Shown: positions 33,609 to 45,599 of the stretch, piece after piece
Layout of the letters: every line of letters begins with the position of its first letter
Position numbering within the stretch: the first letter of the stretch is position 1
Source: Tretioscincus oriximinensis
Lineage: Eukaryota; Chordata; Lepidosauria; Squamata; Gymnophthalmidae
NCBI GenBank assembly: GCA_022410635.1
Contig: JAJVDF010000001.1
Location: forward strand, 12,542,464-12,606,463
Reading direction: 5' to 3'
Length of the DNA: 64,000 nucleotides
Made by a program: the position numbers and the translations under genes
The notes under the pieces: generated by a model
Database searches by the model: none
What the model saw: the letters and a program-made list of their open reading frames with translations, nothing else
What the model was told of the DNA's origin: nothing

Positions 33609-33699
33609 GAATAGACTGAGTTTCTTCTCCATCCTCCTAATTGTGGTTTGCTCCATGGGCAAAATAAACAAGGAATAGATTAATTCAGAATTTCATGCT

Positions 33700-33930
33700 A
33701 CAGCACTTTTTCTCCCTTGCCTTCAGAGAACAGTCTCTGGGAACCATTCCTATCCACTGGCTATGGGAAACATCTCCTGACTTTTATATTCCCACAGGAA
33801 GAAGCATTCCTGTTCCTAGCTCAGGACCAGCAAGTGTGGCGGCTGCATTCTTTAACCTTTCTCTATTCTACATGCCAGGATGTCCCTCTGCCAGTATAAA
33901 TGGCTGAAAACTACACTACAAGGATGATAA
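33700..33930 (-). repeat. Family A repeat, minus
   Basis: CTTCAGAGAACAGTCTCTGG, GAACCATTCCTATCCACTGG, GAAGAAGCATTCCTGTTCCT and ATGGCTGAAAACTACAC. Two frames here are chance. Confidence 0.5.
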
Positions 33931-34382
33931 ACTGTGAATGGAAATCATTTTCCAGTTCCTGATAACCGAGTAGCCATAGGTGGGTACAACCAAAAGCTTT
34001 TAGCTGTCACGTTTTCTTCATAAAATTCAAATAAGAAACCATGTTAATCTGTATCAACACTTTCTTAGAGATTAACCGATGAAAAAAGGAATTGGTAGCA
34101 TAAACATTTGTAGATTAAGGCTTGGAATGTGTTTTATTCCAAGATTGGTCCAAATTATTTCACGTCCTAATTGACAGATGACTGGCTAATCAGTGGCAAG
34201 AACTTATTATCATAAATGCATTGCCAGATTTCAGGGTGAAGGAAAATCAACATATGGAAACATAAAGTAGATTTTTAAAAAAAAAACTGTTTGAATTCCT
34301 ATTATTACTTTTTTCATCTGTAACAGCAAGATGTTGCTAAGATTCTAGATGTCTCTTAACTTACCTTGCTGTCTTTTGGTAG

Positions 34383-34472
34383 CCTCGAATAAAGCATGGA
34401 TGGTCCAGAATATCCATACTTTATTCCAAAATATCCAAATTTAACAGGATAAATAAGCAATACTTGGATGCA
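34383..34472. repeat. Family G repeat
   Basis: Shares CCAGAATATCCA, CCAAATTTAACAGGATAAAT and CTTGGATGC with 23110-23215. Confidence 0.4.
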
Positions 34473-35169
34473 AATTAAAAGAGACAATTGGGAAAAGTTT
34501 TGTCTGATCACATCCTTTGAGGACGAAGTTACAACGAGATAATTGCTGGCTGACAGCAATATTGACTTCCTGTTAGAGGAAACCTCATAGGTAAGGCAGC
34601 CAGCAATTGTCTCGGACTCTTTCCGGTTCTATGTGGATCTCTACAGGTATATAGAGGCGGGCTCTTTCGGATTTTAAAACGATTGCAGGTTTTAAAACGC
34701 TCGTGAAGAGGCAGCCTAAGCCAACAAACCGGAATACCTCAGTACTGTATTCTAAACTACTGATCACACACTGGCATTTTATTAATTGATGTTTTGACAT
34801 CCTATTCAATTTTTTGCCAGCTGTAAATCTAGTACACACTCCATCCAACAGCATTTGAACTATCCACTGCATCATGATGGTTGAAAATCTCCTCCAGTTC
34901 TCAAGAAACCATCGGCCAGAATCCTGTAACAAATAAGTGCTGTATTTGCATTAAAATGATTCTTTAAATAAAAGTTCTACTTCTTCATTAATTGGAGCAA
35001 TTTTGGGGGGTAATAACATTTTCACACACCCAATTAATTAAATAAATTAAACATCATAGTTTAATAATAGCACATTAAGCCCACTAAGTATGTCCTCATA
35101 TTGCACATAGAAATTATTGGACATTTTAGATTAACAAATTATAGGACAAAATGAGCACAGAAAATGTTT
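34473..35169. other. No gene or recognised repeat
   Basis: A minus frame at 34585-34932 has no recognisable domain. Nothing supported. Confidence 0.4.
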
Positions 35170-35585
35170 AAACAGCTCTCATTTAGGACCTTTTTGCACT
35201 TGAACTGTGGAATAGTTCAAACAATTAACAGGAATAGAGCATTCACAATGTTAACTACTTCCCTACTCCACAGTTCACTACAAAAGTATACTTCAGCTTA
35301 TGTTTACATTTACCTTGTATGGACAGTTTTTAACTGGTCCACTATAATTCCTGCTCCCTGGGAACATTCCTGCTGAAAGTGTAAATGCTGCATTCTAGCC
35401 TTCATTTGTTCTACATTGTCAGGTGATATGTTCTTACAAATCACAGTGAGGAGAAGCAGCCTTAACACTGCTTCATCTGGACTTGGAGCAGGAATGCTTC
35501 TACCTAGGAAAGTGTGAAAGGCAAGAAACATTTTCCCCAACCAGCAAATAGGAATAATTCCTAGAAATCATTCCCTAAAGTTCTA
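35170..35585 (+). mobile_element. Family A element, near full length
   Basis: The most complete copy. Left end TTTTTGCACTTGAACTGTGG then AATAGTTC; middle GGAATAGAGCATTCACAATG, TTACCTTGTATGGACAG and CACAGTGAGGAGAAGCAGCC; right part GTGTGAAAGGCAAGAAACAT and AATTCCTAGAAATCATTCCC. Across copies both ends approximate AGGGC..TTCACACTT, hence inverted and hAT-like in look. About 415 bp, non-coding, and I see no clean target duplication. Confidence 0.55.
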
Positions 35586-36244
35586 TAAACCATGTTACCA
35601 TGAGTGTACTTTTAAGCCACCCCAAGCTCTCTGGCAAGGGCCACACAGCTAAATATGGCTGCCACAAAAGAGTATCAAAGTTGAAATAATTGTACATCCC
35701 TACACTCATTCAGTTCCCAGCTCATTCCAGAATCTGTAGATTGATCGCCAAAGCTTTCCTTAGGCAGAATAGAAGGGCAAGAAAGAAATGCACTGAAAGA
35801 AGATGGTATCTATTTCCTCCTACAAGTACCATATGGAGATGCACCAACCATAGGAACAACCTACTTGCACTCTTGTTTCCTGGAGCCTAGAAATGGAGCA
35901 CCAAAGATGGCTGAATTCCAAAGCCATTGCCCTCACTAAAAGCTAAAACTATGTGTAATCACTGGAAGAGAAATTATTATATTAATGTGAAAAAGCCAAA
36001 TAAACACATTAAAAAATAAAAAAGAGACATGGCCCAGGAGTCAACCAGACAAGGAAGCAAATATAGAATATTTTCTAATACAGGACCTGCTTCTGATAAC
36101 ATTCTAATCAGAGAATAAACAGTGTAGCTGTTCTAACCTAACAATCATTCAAAAAACCTTAACATGATGGAATCTCTCAGTATTGGACCAATGTCCCTGA
36201 TCCAAAGGCAAATGCCTTTTCTTGATCCAGCAGCTCTATTCAGA
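35586..36244. other. No gene or recognised repeat
   Basis: Nothing supported. Confidence 0.4.
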
Positions 36245-36730
36245 AGACACCAGGGGCTTTCAGAGTATAGTTTCTGGGAACCATTCCTTTCTGCTGGCTG
36301 AGGAAAATGTCTTTTGCACTCTCCCAGGTCGGACCATTCTTACAGCTAGTCCAGAAGCAGGAAGTATGAAGAACACATTATAGCTTGGTTACTACCCCAG
36401 TGTAATTGGATGAAAACTGCCACAGGACAATATAAACTCAGAAAACCTAAAATGTAGCATTCACACAAATTTTGCAGGAAATTTTGCCTCCATGTGAGAC
36501 AGAATTCTGGGCTAGATGGGCTGTGACCTGATCCAGTATGGCCCTTCTTATGTTCTTATGTTCACAACCCAGGAATGATTGCAGATTGCTCCAAGTTAAA
36601 TTTAAAATAATATTTTTACAGTGTTTGGAAACCAATGAAATATTTAACAAAGCAAATGCTTCGTTCCTGCTAGTTGCTTGGACTATTCCCCAGACTAAGT
36701 GTGAAGCAGCCCTAGATATTCTCATTGTTC
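36245..36730 (-). mobile_element. Family A element with nested CR1
   Basis: Left end GGGGCTTTCAGAGTATAGTT then TCTGGGAACCATTCC; right end TTGGACTATTCCCCAGACTA then AGTGTGAAGCAGCCC. The element is split by a CR1 at 36478-36561. Confidence 0.55.
36478..36561 (+). mobile_element. Short CR1 3' end nested in family A
   Basis: CATGTGAGACAGAATTCTGG, GCTAGATGGGCTGTGACCTG and GCCCTTCTTATGTTCTTATG. The words TTCACACAA before and TTCACAACC after suggest a short target duplication. Confidence 0.75.
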
Positions 36731-38102
36731 TATAGAAATAGTTCCACAGGGGGCATTTTTAATGAAATCACTGATGATGCAGCTTTGTAGAATGAAAGCC
36801 TGCACTTTGAGTAAAGACTTTTTTCTAAGGGGCTTCTTTGCTATCCATTATGACCAGATGTCCCTCTGGGATGTAGCAACGGTTCCTCATAATGGAGTCT
36901 AATGCTGCATTAGCTAATGGGATGATTTAAATAAGTCTATATATGCTCTGAAAGTGGAGGCTGGCCTCCTTCCTCAATTTGTTAGGCTCTGGGAAAAAAT
37001 GAAGAAGCATTCACCGGAAGGAATCCCTGCTTGTCCAAAAACTGGCAGTATAAGAATAATCCATTGGCAATTTACAGCAAAGGTCATCTTAGATCCAATT
37101 TGCTCCTTCCTGGACAACTGGTTTGGGGAATTTCTCGGAGGAATTTATTATAAAAATCAAGTATACATGCGCAGCCACAAGAGTCAAAAGATGTTCCAGC
37201 ATCTTTGCTACCTAGGCAAATGGTAGAGAAGAATTGGGCCAGGCTACAGGCTTATGTCCGGAGCTGGGACAACCCTGGTATACTTGGAAAGCTGTACTTG
37301 GACAAATCTTATAATGACTACAAAGATTGTATAATAATCAGAGCAAGCTCCTGTTTTTTCTGATGGATAGGAACTAAAATTTAGGGCCGCAGAGCCCTAG
37401 GGAGCCAGTTGCATTGTACAATTTGGTACAGCACTGGAATGGGTCCCTCTGTTAAAGTAGAATAGGGAGTAAGCAAGCTGGTTTCTCAGTGATCTAGAGT
37501 AACCTCCAGGATCCTCAAGACCCACACCACACTCTGAATTTCACAAAAATCTGAGGTCCCCAACCACAGTTATACCATCCCCAACAATAGCTGTTTCCCA
37601 GTATGCACACAATTCCTGCTAAAGATCTACGTTTGACCTCAAAATATGGCCATTTGCCCCCATCAACATATTGCACCCCATTCTCCAAGCATCTCTTCAG
37701 ATGGTTGTCATCTCCTTGTGGAGTGCCAGTTCATGAGCTCCTGCTCACCTCTTTGAAATGCCAGCTCCTAACAGATTTAATGACTCTATGACTACTAGAT
37801 GACCATTCCATGTCCATTGTAACAACATAGAACATCCCGCTGCCCCCTGGCACCACCCAAACATTGCCTTCCTGTTGTTGCCTACCATTGATTCACAACT
37901 ACAAACTTCCCTATCCAGATTCCTGCCTATGGAACCTCCACCACACATGCCAGCTGGCCCTATGACTGGAGGAAAGAACTCTCACGTAGCATGCTAATAA
38001 CAAAGCTGCAGCCCTGATTGGATGCAGTTAGTTAAGTCCCAATTTTGCTGCTACCCCATTGGACAGTTTACATCTCTCACTGGTGATGCTGATGACTCTT
38101 AT
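36731..38102. other. No gene or recognised repeat
   Basis: About 1.4 kb with slightly higher GC around 37560-37960. Frames at 36954-37226 and 37603-37948 have no domain. Confidence 0.4.
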
Positions 38103-38150
38103 TTAATTAATTAATTTATTTATATTTTACCCCGCCCTATACTCCAAGAT
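38103..38150 (-). repeat. LINE/SINE tail, minus
   Basis: TAATTTATTTATATTTTACC then CCGCCCTATACTCCAAGATC is the complement of the 'gggtata...aaataaat' tail at 56700. Confidence 0.5.
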
Positions 38151-39639
38151 CTATATGTGTCCGCGTGTCTGATCAACGACTGATGATTGCATCATTGTTC
38201 TGACATATATTCCTTAATCTTTATCAAATCACAACAGCAAACAAATTCTGCATTTGTTTTAATCAGTGTTTATTCTCACCTTTTATATCACACATTTTGT
38301 ACAATGGATTTCTCTGTATTAGAATTTCCTGTGCTGTTGCCTAGCTCTGTTGATATAATAATTATGCTTTCAATCCCTTTTGTCTAAATCCTTACCGACA
38401 TTTTGCATCTGGCAGAGGGCTCTTTCAGGCTTTAACCTCAAACTTCATGGTCATGTCTTTTCCTTTTGAAAACCCTCACCTCTGTTTATTTTTAACAGTA
38501 AAGTTGGTATATTTGGGATCTTGTGTCTGAGTGTATGATTGGCTACATGCACTGAGCAATGTACCCTTCTTTAGGGCGAAGATTGAGCCTTTGGTGCATA
38601 ACACAATCCTTTTTGTCAACTAGACAGTAGAGGGTTGCCCAAGCTTAGGAAGCCATGCCTCTTATCTGCAATGGATGCCTCTGAACCTTTTTGCTGATTT
38701 GGTCTAAGGCCTGAAGACTTCTGCAGAAATCTATCTCACTCTGTGCTTTCCCCATTATAATCCAATTTCACTTACTAATTTGAAACATTTATTTACTGTC
38801 TTCTCATCAAGTCATCTCAAAGCAGTTTATTAACTAGAATAAAAATGAAATTAAAGTGGCACTAAGTATAGTATAAACACATTGTTAAAAGCTAATTTTA
38901 AAAATAATGATGCCAATGAAAACATATCAAAACCCAAAGACCAAGAATGGGTTGCCATTTAATTATTTTTTAAAAGAAAATCATAAAATGATAAGATATA
39001 AAAATACAGGCTCCCCCCACTCTTTTACCTTTCTTCCTTTTGTTATATTGGCCTCTGTGCTGCTGTCTCTGTGATACCAAACCCTGTCTTCTCGCATATT
39101 TTACTCATCCTGCTTTGCTATAGAAATAAGAAAATAATGGATGGGAACATTGAGTATGCTGCTAATGATGGTCATTATAAAACTGGAAACTAAAATGGAT
39201 CCTGATCACACTTTAAACTTTTTTCAGTTTATCATCAGCCCTAAGCAATGAGCTTAATCCTGGGTTTTAGAGGGTTAAACCCTATTCTTTAGGACTGAAT
39301 TGGAGGTTTAATGTAAAGACTTGATCATGGCTTTCCATGTTTGGTGGAAGAGCCATCCACTCCAGAAATTGTTGGGTTATATACAGTATGTATGGTATCT
39401 GCTTGTGTTTCCTTATTCTCTTCTGTATGGCAATAAACAGGATGCTCCACCATAATGCCCTAGAGGTTCCCTTACTGGTCTTTATATTGCTGTTCGTGTC
39501 CCATTTTGCACTTTATCTGAGGAACAATCCTAGTATTTAGCAAAAGCAGATTACTTCATCATTTATCAAATACTGCAAAAGTATTTCTTAAAATCTTCTT
39601 CTGTCATTCCTTTGCTGTAGATCCATTCCTCAGAAACTA
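38151..39639. other. No gene or recognised repeat
   Basis: AT-rich, short frames only. Confidence 0.4.
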
Positions 39640-39815
39640 TATTTGAAACACATTTGTACCCAACTACAGTGAGGGAGAAACATTCAAACACGTATAAGTC
39701 TACAGAATGTAGTCCATGCATTTCATGCTCCTGGGCTAGGAAGTGTGAAAAGTACGAAACGTTTTCCCCCAACTAATGGATGAAAATGGTTCCCAGAAGC
39801 AAAAAATTATAGGAA
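39640..39815 (+). repeat. Family A repeat
   Basis: ACAGTGAGGGAGAAACATTC, TGCTCCTGGGCTAGGAAGTG, TGAAAAGTACGAAACGTTTT and ATGGTTCCCAGAAGC. Right half only. Confidence 0.5.
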
Positions 39816-40539
39816 GGATACTATCTCTAATCCCTGTGTCAGACATGGTATGTGTGACTGCATAATATGAAAACACAAATTACATCTGAGAACGGCTGTG
39901 CCATTCATGTGGGTGCAGACTTGGCTTCCAACATATGGTGACCACATATACCACATCTTCAATCTGAGCCAGGGAACTCTTCATGTGCCCTTTCAGTTTA
40001 AAAAATGATTTCCAAAGGTCTCCTTCAAAATCTTTGTCAGAACCAATGAAATTCAAATTGGGGACATAAGTGCAAAGTGTGTGTTTCCTATGGCCTTCCT
40101 ACTCTTCTGTGGATATCCTTGGACAAATGGAATTATAACGATTTGCAGTTCTTCCAAAAGTGCATTCTGTACTAGGTTAGCTATGAGCATTTTTGACCAT
40201 TGTTCTGCAATGCAGTGGAAGACACTGCAGAAACAAAGCTTATGATGTTCTAAAAACTAAACACATCTCTCGTCAACTGTGAAAGCCTATTACAAATGAG
40301 AAACACTTTGCTTAATGAGGAATCCTTAATAGGTGTTGGGCTTTGTGCTAAATTATCATATTAAACATGAGATCGTTATCAAGTGTTTCCTTAATGTGCC
40401 ACAATACTGCCATCTCATCATTTATAAGTTATCATACCATCACAAAGGCTGGCATGAAAAAACAAAACAAAAAATACATGCTAACTAGAGAGGAAGGGGG
40501 AAATATGGATGGAAAATGAAATTGACCTTTTGTCTATCT
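39816..40539. other. No gene or recognised repeat
   Basis: Nothing supported. Confidence 0.4.
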
Positions 40540-40640
40540 TTTTATTGCTCACTTCTTGAGCCATGTCCAACTCCTGGGTACTCCATGAGCCACAGACACC
40601 AGGCTCTTCTGTTCTTTTCTGACACCTGGATTCTACCCAA
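40540..40640 (-). mobile_element. BovB LINE 3' end fragment
   Basis: On +: TTATTGCTCACTTCTTGAGC, CATGTCCAACTCCTGGGTAC, CCATGAGCCACAGACACCAG. The complement is the BovB 3' end ('catggggt..caaagagt.gga.acgac'). Diverged. Confidence 0.55.
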
Positions 40641-40654
40641 TCTCATGTTTAAGA

Positions 40655-40789
40655 GAATATGAACCCTGATGCATCAGATCAAACCCCATTTGATTCAGNC
40701 TCCTGTCTCACAATCACTACTAATCGTTCTAAGTCTCTCAAGCAAAAGGAAAAAGCTTCTCCTGCCCTCAATTCTCTGCAACTGTCTTT
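40655..40789 (-). mobile_element. CR1 LINE 3' end
   Basis: ATATGAACCCTGATGCATCA, CTCCTGTCTCACAATCACTA, TCTCAAGCAAAAGGAAAAAG and CTCAATTCTCTGCAACTG. It runs directly into a SINE tail. Confidence 0.6.
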
Positions 40790-41045
40790 TAGAAGAAGAA
40801 GAGGAAAAACTTAAACATTACTTTTCTCACCTTTCAAAGGGACTCAAAGTGGCTTACAAGGGTACTTTTGCCCAAAGGCTTACATTCTATCTTCCTCACC
40901 AGGCTGTGGCGGTTCTAGCTGGGTTGGTTAGAGCTACAGGNTAGTGGACGGTGCTCACCCCTCCCCACATCTGACACAGGGCTTTGAAACCCGATCTCAC
41001 AGAAGAGAGACCATTTCCTTAGTGGCTGAGTCATTCGTGCCTCCC
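40790..41045 (-). mobile_element. tRNA-derived SINE, minus
   Basis: Tail AAGAAGAAGAGG at the low end, then TCACCTTTCAAAGGGACTCA, AAGTGGCTTACAAGGGTAC, GTGCTCACCCCTCCCCACAT and the box B complement GGGCTTTGAAACCCGATCTC. Same family as 31730. It abuts the CR1 fragment. Confidence 0.65.
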
Positions 41046-41866
41046 TTTCCAATTTGGAGGCACTACCTAAAACATCCACTGATACTCCATTATACGCCAA
41101 GTCCTCCATGATTTTTTTAAAAAGGAAGTAAGAGAAGCAACGTCTCAAAGACAATTTTGTCCATGCACTAAAAAATCGAGGACCATCTTGTGGGTTCCAC
41201 GATTAGCTTTTGCTGTGTTCTATTCTGTGAAAAGCAGGATGTAAATGTTTTAGATAAATAAAATAAATGTAATTCTTCCTTAGATAGGTCATTTTGAGGG
41301 GAAGCTGAGACCCCCCTCAGACAGCAGACTCTATCTACCCTGAGAGAAATCCAAGCATCTGGGAAGCCCAGTTCTACAATTTCACAACTGCCTAGCAAGC
41401 GATTGATGGAAGATCCTACTCATCTCTTGATTAAAGCCCTGGAGCAATTGAATTCACTTCATTCCACTCTTAGGAGTTCTATTAGTACACCAATATACCT
41501 TTTAAATTAAACTCAGCTTTTATGTCTCCAGGGAAGCCTGAGCTAGGTGTAAGTTATTGCCAGAGAAGAAAAGTGGTCAAGAAGAAAAGGATCAAAGTTT
41601 AACCCACAGCTGGCATTTGTTGGTATTATTCATCAGGTAAGCAGCATGTAGTGAATGTCCTTTTTCTATAGGACACAGATCAGGGCCTTAAAAACAATCA
41701 AGAGTCTTCCAGTAACAAACAGCATAGCAACAAAGCAACATAGAGTTTGGAATAGGAGGAAAATTGTGTAAAAGGGTGGCCATTCAAACACACAATATAT
41801 CCAGGGAAAGAAAGAAGAAGATTGTAAAATTGCAGACCAGATACTTGTTGCTAATATTGTTTAGTT
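41046..41866. other. No gene; short repeat tail
   Basis: Includes a GTGAAAAGCAGGATGTAAAT plus AAATAAA tail near 41225-41270. Nothing else is supported. Confidence 0.4.
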
Positions 41867-41990
41867 CTTAAATCATATTCAACTCTTTGTAACACCATGA
41901 ATCACATAGTCTGTCCTCCGCTGTCTCTTGAAGTTTGCCTAAGCTCATGTTTGTTATTTCCATTCCATTTCATCACATTCCTTTATCTAA
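41867..41990 (-). mobile_element. BovB LINE 3' end fragment
   Basis: TTTAGTTCTTAAATCATATT then CAACTCTTTGTAACACCATG and AATCACATAGTCTGTCCTCC. The complement reads 'catggtgttacaaagagttg', the BovB terminus. Confidence 0.6.
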
Positions 41991-42246
41991 CTATGCTATA
42001 GAAGGCATCTGAAGAAACAGAGTTTACTACAAAATCTCATGGTTCCAAAATCTATCTGGATGACTCCTTCTACTACTTTGGTAGTTACAACATGAAGAAT
42101 CTACCTCATGTTCACATTCAGTTTCAGCAATCCATTGGATAGAAACCTGTTACCCTGGATTTTTCAGCCAGTCCTGCTTTCAGTCCTGCTTTCAGAACAG
42201 GCTCCTCCATGTCCCCATTAAAAAGTCCATATGACATCCTCTAGTG

Positions 42247-42809
42247 CACAGGTCTGAAACTGTGGCTCTAGATTCACTTGTGGCTCTTTGGTCGCTTGAG
42301 TGTGGCTCTGACCTTACCAAAAGAACCCAGGGAGGGGGAATTTCCCCCATTTTACCTCCCCAAAATGTCCAGAACTGATCTTGGTGATGTGTGCCATGTC
42401 CGCGTCATCCAGGCAAGGTGCATACCCCCAAGAGCAGTTCTGCACATTAGCAACAAGCGCCTGCCACCTGCCTGATTCGGCCATTGACTGTGGCTGTGCA
42501 CAGGTGCTGCACAGCAGCCAGACTGGAAACTGCTGTTGGCGCACGGTGCACAGTGCCTGGGCACAGCCACAGGCAGGTGGCCGAGTCAGGCAGGTGGCAG
42601 GCACTCAGTGATGATTTCTGGAACTGCTCCTGGTGTGCACTGTGTCTGCAAACCTTAAGGGAAAGAAAGAGAAAAGGAAAACAGGAAAGAAAAAAAGAAG
42701 GTAAAGGAACATCTTGGGAAAGGGGTATGGCTGTGTGGCCTCCAAGTCACCCTGGAAGGGGGCACGTCCACAAAATGGCTCTCGACTACAAAACGTTTGC
42801 CCACCTCTG
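42247..42809. mobile_element. Non-autonomous hAT-type element, 563 bp
   Basis: Left end CACAGGTCTGAAACTGTGGC; right end (complement) CAGAGGTGGGCAAACGTTTT, a style typical of hAT ends. Flanks CTCTAGTG (42239-42246) and CTCTAATG (42810-42817) are an 8 bp duplication with one mismatch. The interior is GC-rich and partly palindromic (GCCACCTGCCTGATTCGGCC versus GGCCGAGTCAGGCAGGTGGC). The frames on both strands have no transposase similarity. Confidence 0.75.
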
Positions 42810-43349
42810 CTCTAATGGAAGTAGGCAGGAATAGCGAGAACTCCAACAAGATTCAAGGCAAAACACATGCTCTTTGTTTACTTCCTGGTGCTCACACATA
42901 TTGGGGTAGATGGAGAGAACAGCTTCCTGAGTGTTCAATAAGATGGGAATACAGTTCTCTGATTGATATGCTACCTTTCAATCACAGTGACAGGCACATG
43001 AGGGTGGAGTTTCAATTTGCTTTTGTCCAGAATAAGAGGAAATTCCATGATGAAGCGACTCAACTGGAGGAGGCCTATGATGCTATAAAACTTTTTCACT
43101 AGATATTCTGAGAATCCAGACTAAATGGCTACTTCGACTATCTATCCATCTCATTCTTGGTCACTTTTGCTTCAATTATTCGCACTATCCATGTGTGGCA
43201 TTTGCCTGGTTTGAGGCCTGTCTTTTAGGTACAGGCCTGAGGTTTGTATATTGTTTCCTTGGTTTCACCCAGAGGGAAGGCTGAGCCCAAGGCAAGGGGA
43301 GTGGCTTTCCCTCTGACCAGTCAGGAGGGGAAAACTCTGTTGCGAGTGC

Positions 43350-43378
43350 CCAATCAGGAGTCAGGCTGGACCTATAAA
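43350..43378 (+). promoter_or_regulatory. CCAAT and TATA boxes of the solo LTR
   Basis: CCAAT at 43350-43354 and TATAAA at 43373-43378 (context GGACCTATAAAGCC), suitable for RNA polymerase II initiation near 43400. Whether it is active is unknown. Confidence 0.6.
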
Positions 43379-43609
43379 GCCAGCTCTGCCCACTGATTGA
43401 GGACTTTCTTCTTCTGAGAATTTGGAGTATGTGAAAGCTCTAAGTGACGGGGGGAGGGGGTCTCTGTCTCAAGACATCCTGGCTTGTGTGCAGCAGGATT
43501 GAGGGATGCTCACGAGCTTAGGGTCTGCTACTCTTGGGGGTGGTGTATGTGCTGAACTGTGTTCTATTACTCCTTTATTTTCAAGTACCTTTACCCTGTT
43601 GTGTGTAAC

Positions 43610-43615
43610 AATAAA
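43610..43615 (+). terminator. Polyadenylation signal of the solo LTR
   Basis: AATAAA, followed by a T/G-rich stretch (CCTGTTTTGTTTTG), 232 bases after the TATA box, as expected at the end of R. Confidence 0.6.
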
Positions 43616-44047
43616 CCTGTTTTGTTTTGAACTTATACTTTTACCTCAGCATCATTTATTCCTTTAATACTCTCTTTAGTGTGAGTGTGAAGGCTGTGTA
43701 TAAAGTCTTCACTCCCCTGTGTGTGGGCAATAGTGGGCCTTCGCTGTGCTTGGCAGCGCAGGAGAGGGCAGTGCTCTGTAGCTGCCTGAGGCCTGTGTTG
43801 GGTCCTTGCAGCTTAGGTTGGCTTCGATGGCGTAAGGCCGGCTGGGCAACCTGCAGATTGGGTAGTGTCCATGCCCCTCCAGGCGCTCAGGTAGAATGGT
43901 GACTTGGGTGGGGGTGGATGCCCCACCATGTCTTTTTAGTTGAGATATATCTTCTCCTTACATGGCCAAACAAATCTGAGTTTCAATTTCAGTATTTATC
44001 TTTCTAGTGCCCAGAATTGGCATTCTGAGCAGTAAAGAGTTTTTTTC

Positions 44048-44310
44048 ATTTTAACTGGGTAATTGTCCAATTAACAAGAATGGAGCATTCAGATTCCTAA
44101 TTCCTTCACTATTCCCCAATTACTCAACAGTATTCTTAAGCTTACCTTGAACTTATCTTGCACGGACTGCTTTTAAGGAGTTCCACAATCAAGGAAGTAC
44201 TCTTTCAGAAAATGTGAATGCCATATTCAAGCCCTTTTGTGATTTGCATGTTTTCATCCACTCGCAATGGAGGGAGGGTAGTCTTGCATGTCAAACACAG
44301 AAATGCTAGA
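44048..44310 (+). repeat. Family A repeat
   Basis: TAACTGGGTAATTGTCCAAT, AAGAATGGAGCATTCAGATT, CTTATCTTGCACGGACTGCT and GAAAATGTGAATGCCATATT, in the same order as 35170. Confidence 0.5.
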
Positions 44311-44469
44311 GAATAGGTAGAATACAGGCACACAAATAACAAATAAAGTAAAACAATTTGAACTTTACCAACTATGGATTTTGATCTGGGGTTTCACAAG
44401 TACCTGGACCATTGGGTTTCAAAAGCAAAGCTCCTCTAGAAGGATGATAAGTTGATGAACCTTTGACTG

Positions 44470-44645
44470 AAAGGAGATGAAGGGTTTTTTCGCACTTATC
44501 TTCACAAAATGGTTGCTAGGATCCTTCCCATCCATCAGCTGGGGAGGATGTTTTCTGTCTTTTGCTCTCTCCCAGGCAGAAGCATTCTCACTCCAATCAC
44601 AGGAGCAGGAAGTGTGAAGGCTGTATTTCTTACTGCATCCAAGTT
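44470..44645 (-). repeat. Family A repeat, minus
   Basis: TTTTTTCGCACTTATCTTCA, then ATGGTTGCTAGGATCCTTCC, CTCCCAGGCAGAAGCATTCT and GGAGCAGGAAGTGTGAAGGC. It faces the previous copy. Confidence 0.5.
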
Positions 44646-45599
44646 ACAATTCTAAATAAAATAGAAGGATATACTAAATACTAAATATTAAGACATTATA
44701 ACTAAAATAAGACATCAGAAAGAGATTAAATTAATAATTCTGGAAATGAATAAAAAGCAATGAATAAAAATCCTACCCTTGGATAGGATTTAAAAGATCC
44801 ACTTAATGCAGAAGGAGATCAGCAATACATCGATGCGTACCATATTCTGTGTCATATAAAATGTGCCTATAATTTGCCAGGGATCATATAAGGAAAATAG
44901 TCCTCTAAAAAAAAAGAGGGTTGGTTTAAAGAGGTTTTTCTACTTGTTTTTAAGCCTTCAGTGGCAAAAATGCAACGTTCATTGTTCATATCCTGCTTTT
45001 CAGAGCTTAATTTCTATAAGGCTGTTTCTGCATTTATCTCAGTGATACGGTCAGCAACAAGAACAGTTTCACAGTCCTGGAGCAGAACTTGTAGGTTTGG
45101 AAATCTATTCCATTGCAACCCACAGACTGGCTTCAGAGCAGAGACTGTGTAATTTCTGAAATCGAGTTAACTGGATCCTAGGAATTGAAGATTTTAGCTT
45201 TGATTCCCCATAGTATCATTTTGGCATCTCCTTGCTAAACCAAAATGCAAAGGCATGAACTCTTCTGCATCCCTTCCTATGCTTGTTTAATTCTTCCTGG
45301 AACATCTGCAGGCTTGTAAAAAGAATAAAAGGTAACCAGTGTTCTTGGTATACGCAGCCTCTGAAGGAATTCTCCCTTTCAGTCCAGAAAGTGGACAGAG
45401 GCTCCTAAAGGAAGGAAGGCCTTGCATTATTCAGTTTCATCAAAAAGCATATGAAGATCTTACAGTATGTATTTTTTTTCCTGGAAATTAACAGGATTAA
45501 GTTGTGGCTCAAGAACAAAAACAGGCAAGATTGGGACATCAATGGTCCAAAGACAAGTGAGACACAACGGTGTGAGTTCCAGTGTTGAAGTTTAAGTAT
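44646..45599. other. No gene or recognised repeat
   Basis: Nothing supported. Confidence 0.4.

Larger units (their letters stand above)
43194..43925 (+). mobile_element. Solo LTR of a retroviral-type element
   Basis: A 732 bp unit beginning TGTGGCAT and ending ATGCCCCA, that is TG...CA with short inverted ends, flanked on both sides by CCATG (43189-43193 and 43926-43930), a perfect 5 bp duplication. It holds a CCAAT box, a TATA box and a polyadenylation signal in the order expected for U3-R-U5. No second LTR, primer-binding site or gag/pol/env remnant is in the window, so it is a solo LTR left by recombination. Higher GC than its surroundings. Confidence 0.75.

Noticed and set aside
42314..42834. 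Overlapping frames of 96 and 116 codons on opposite strands
   Set aside because: They fall inside the GC-rich palindromic hAT element and lack transposase features.
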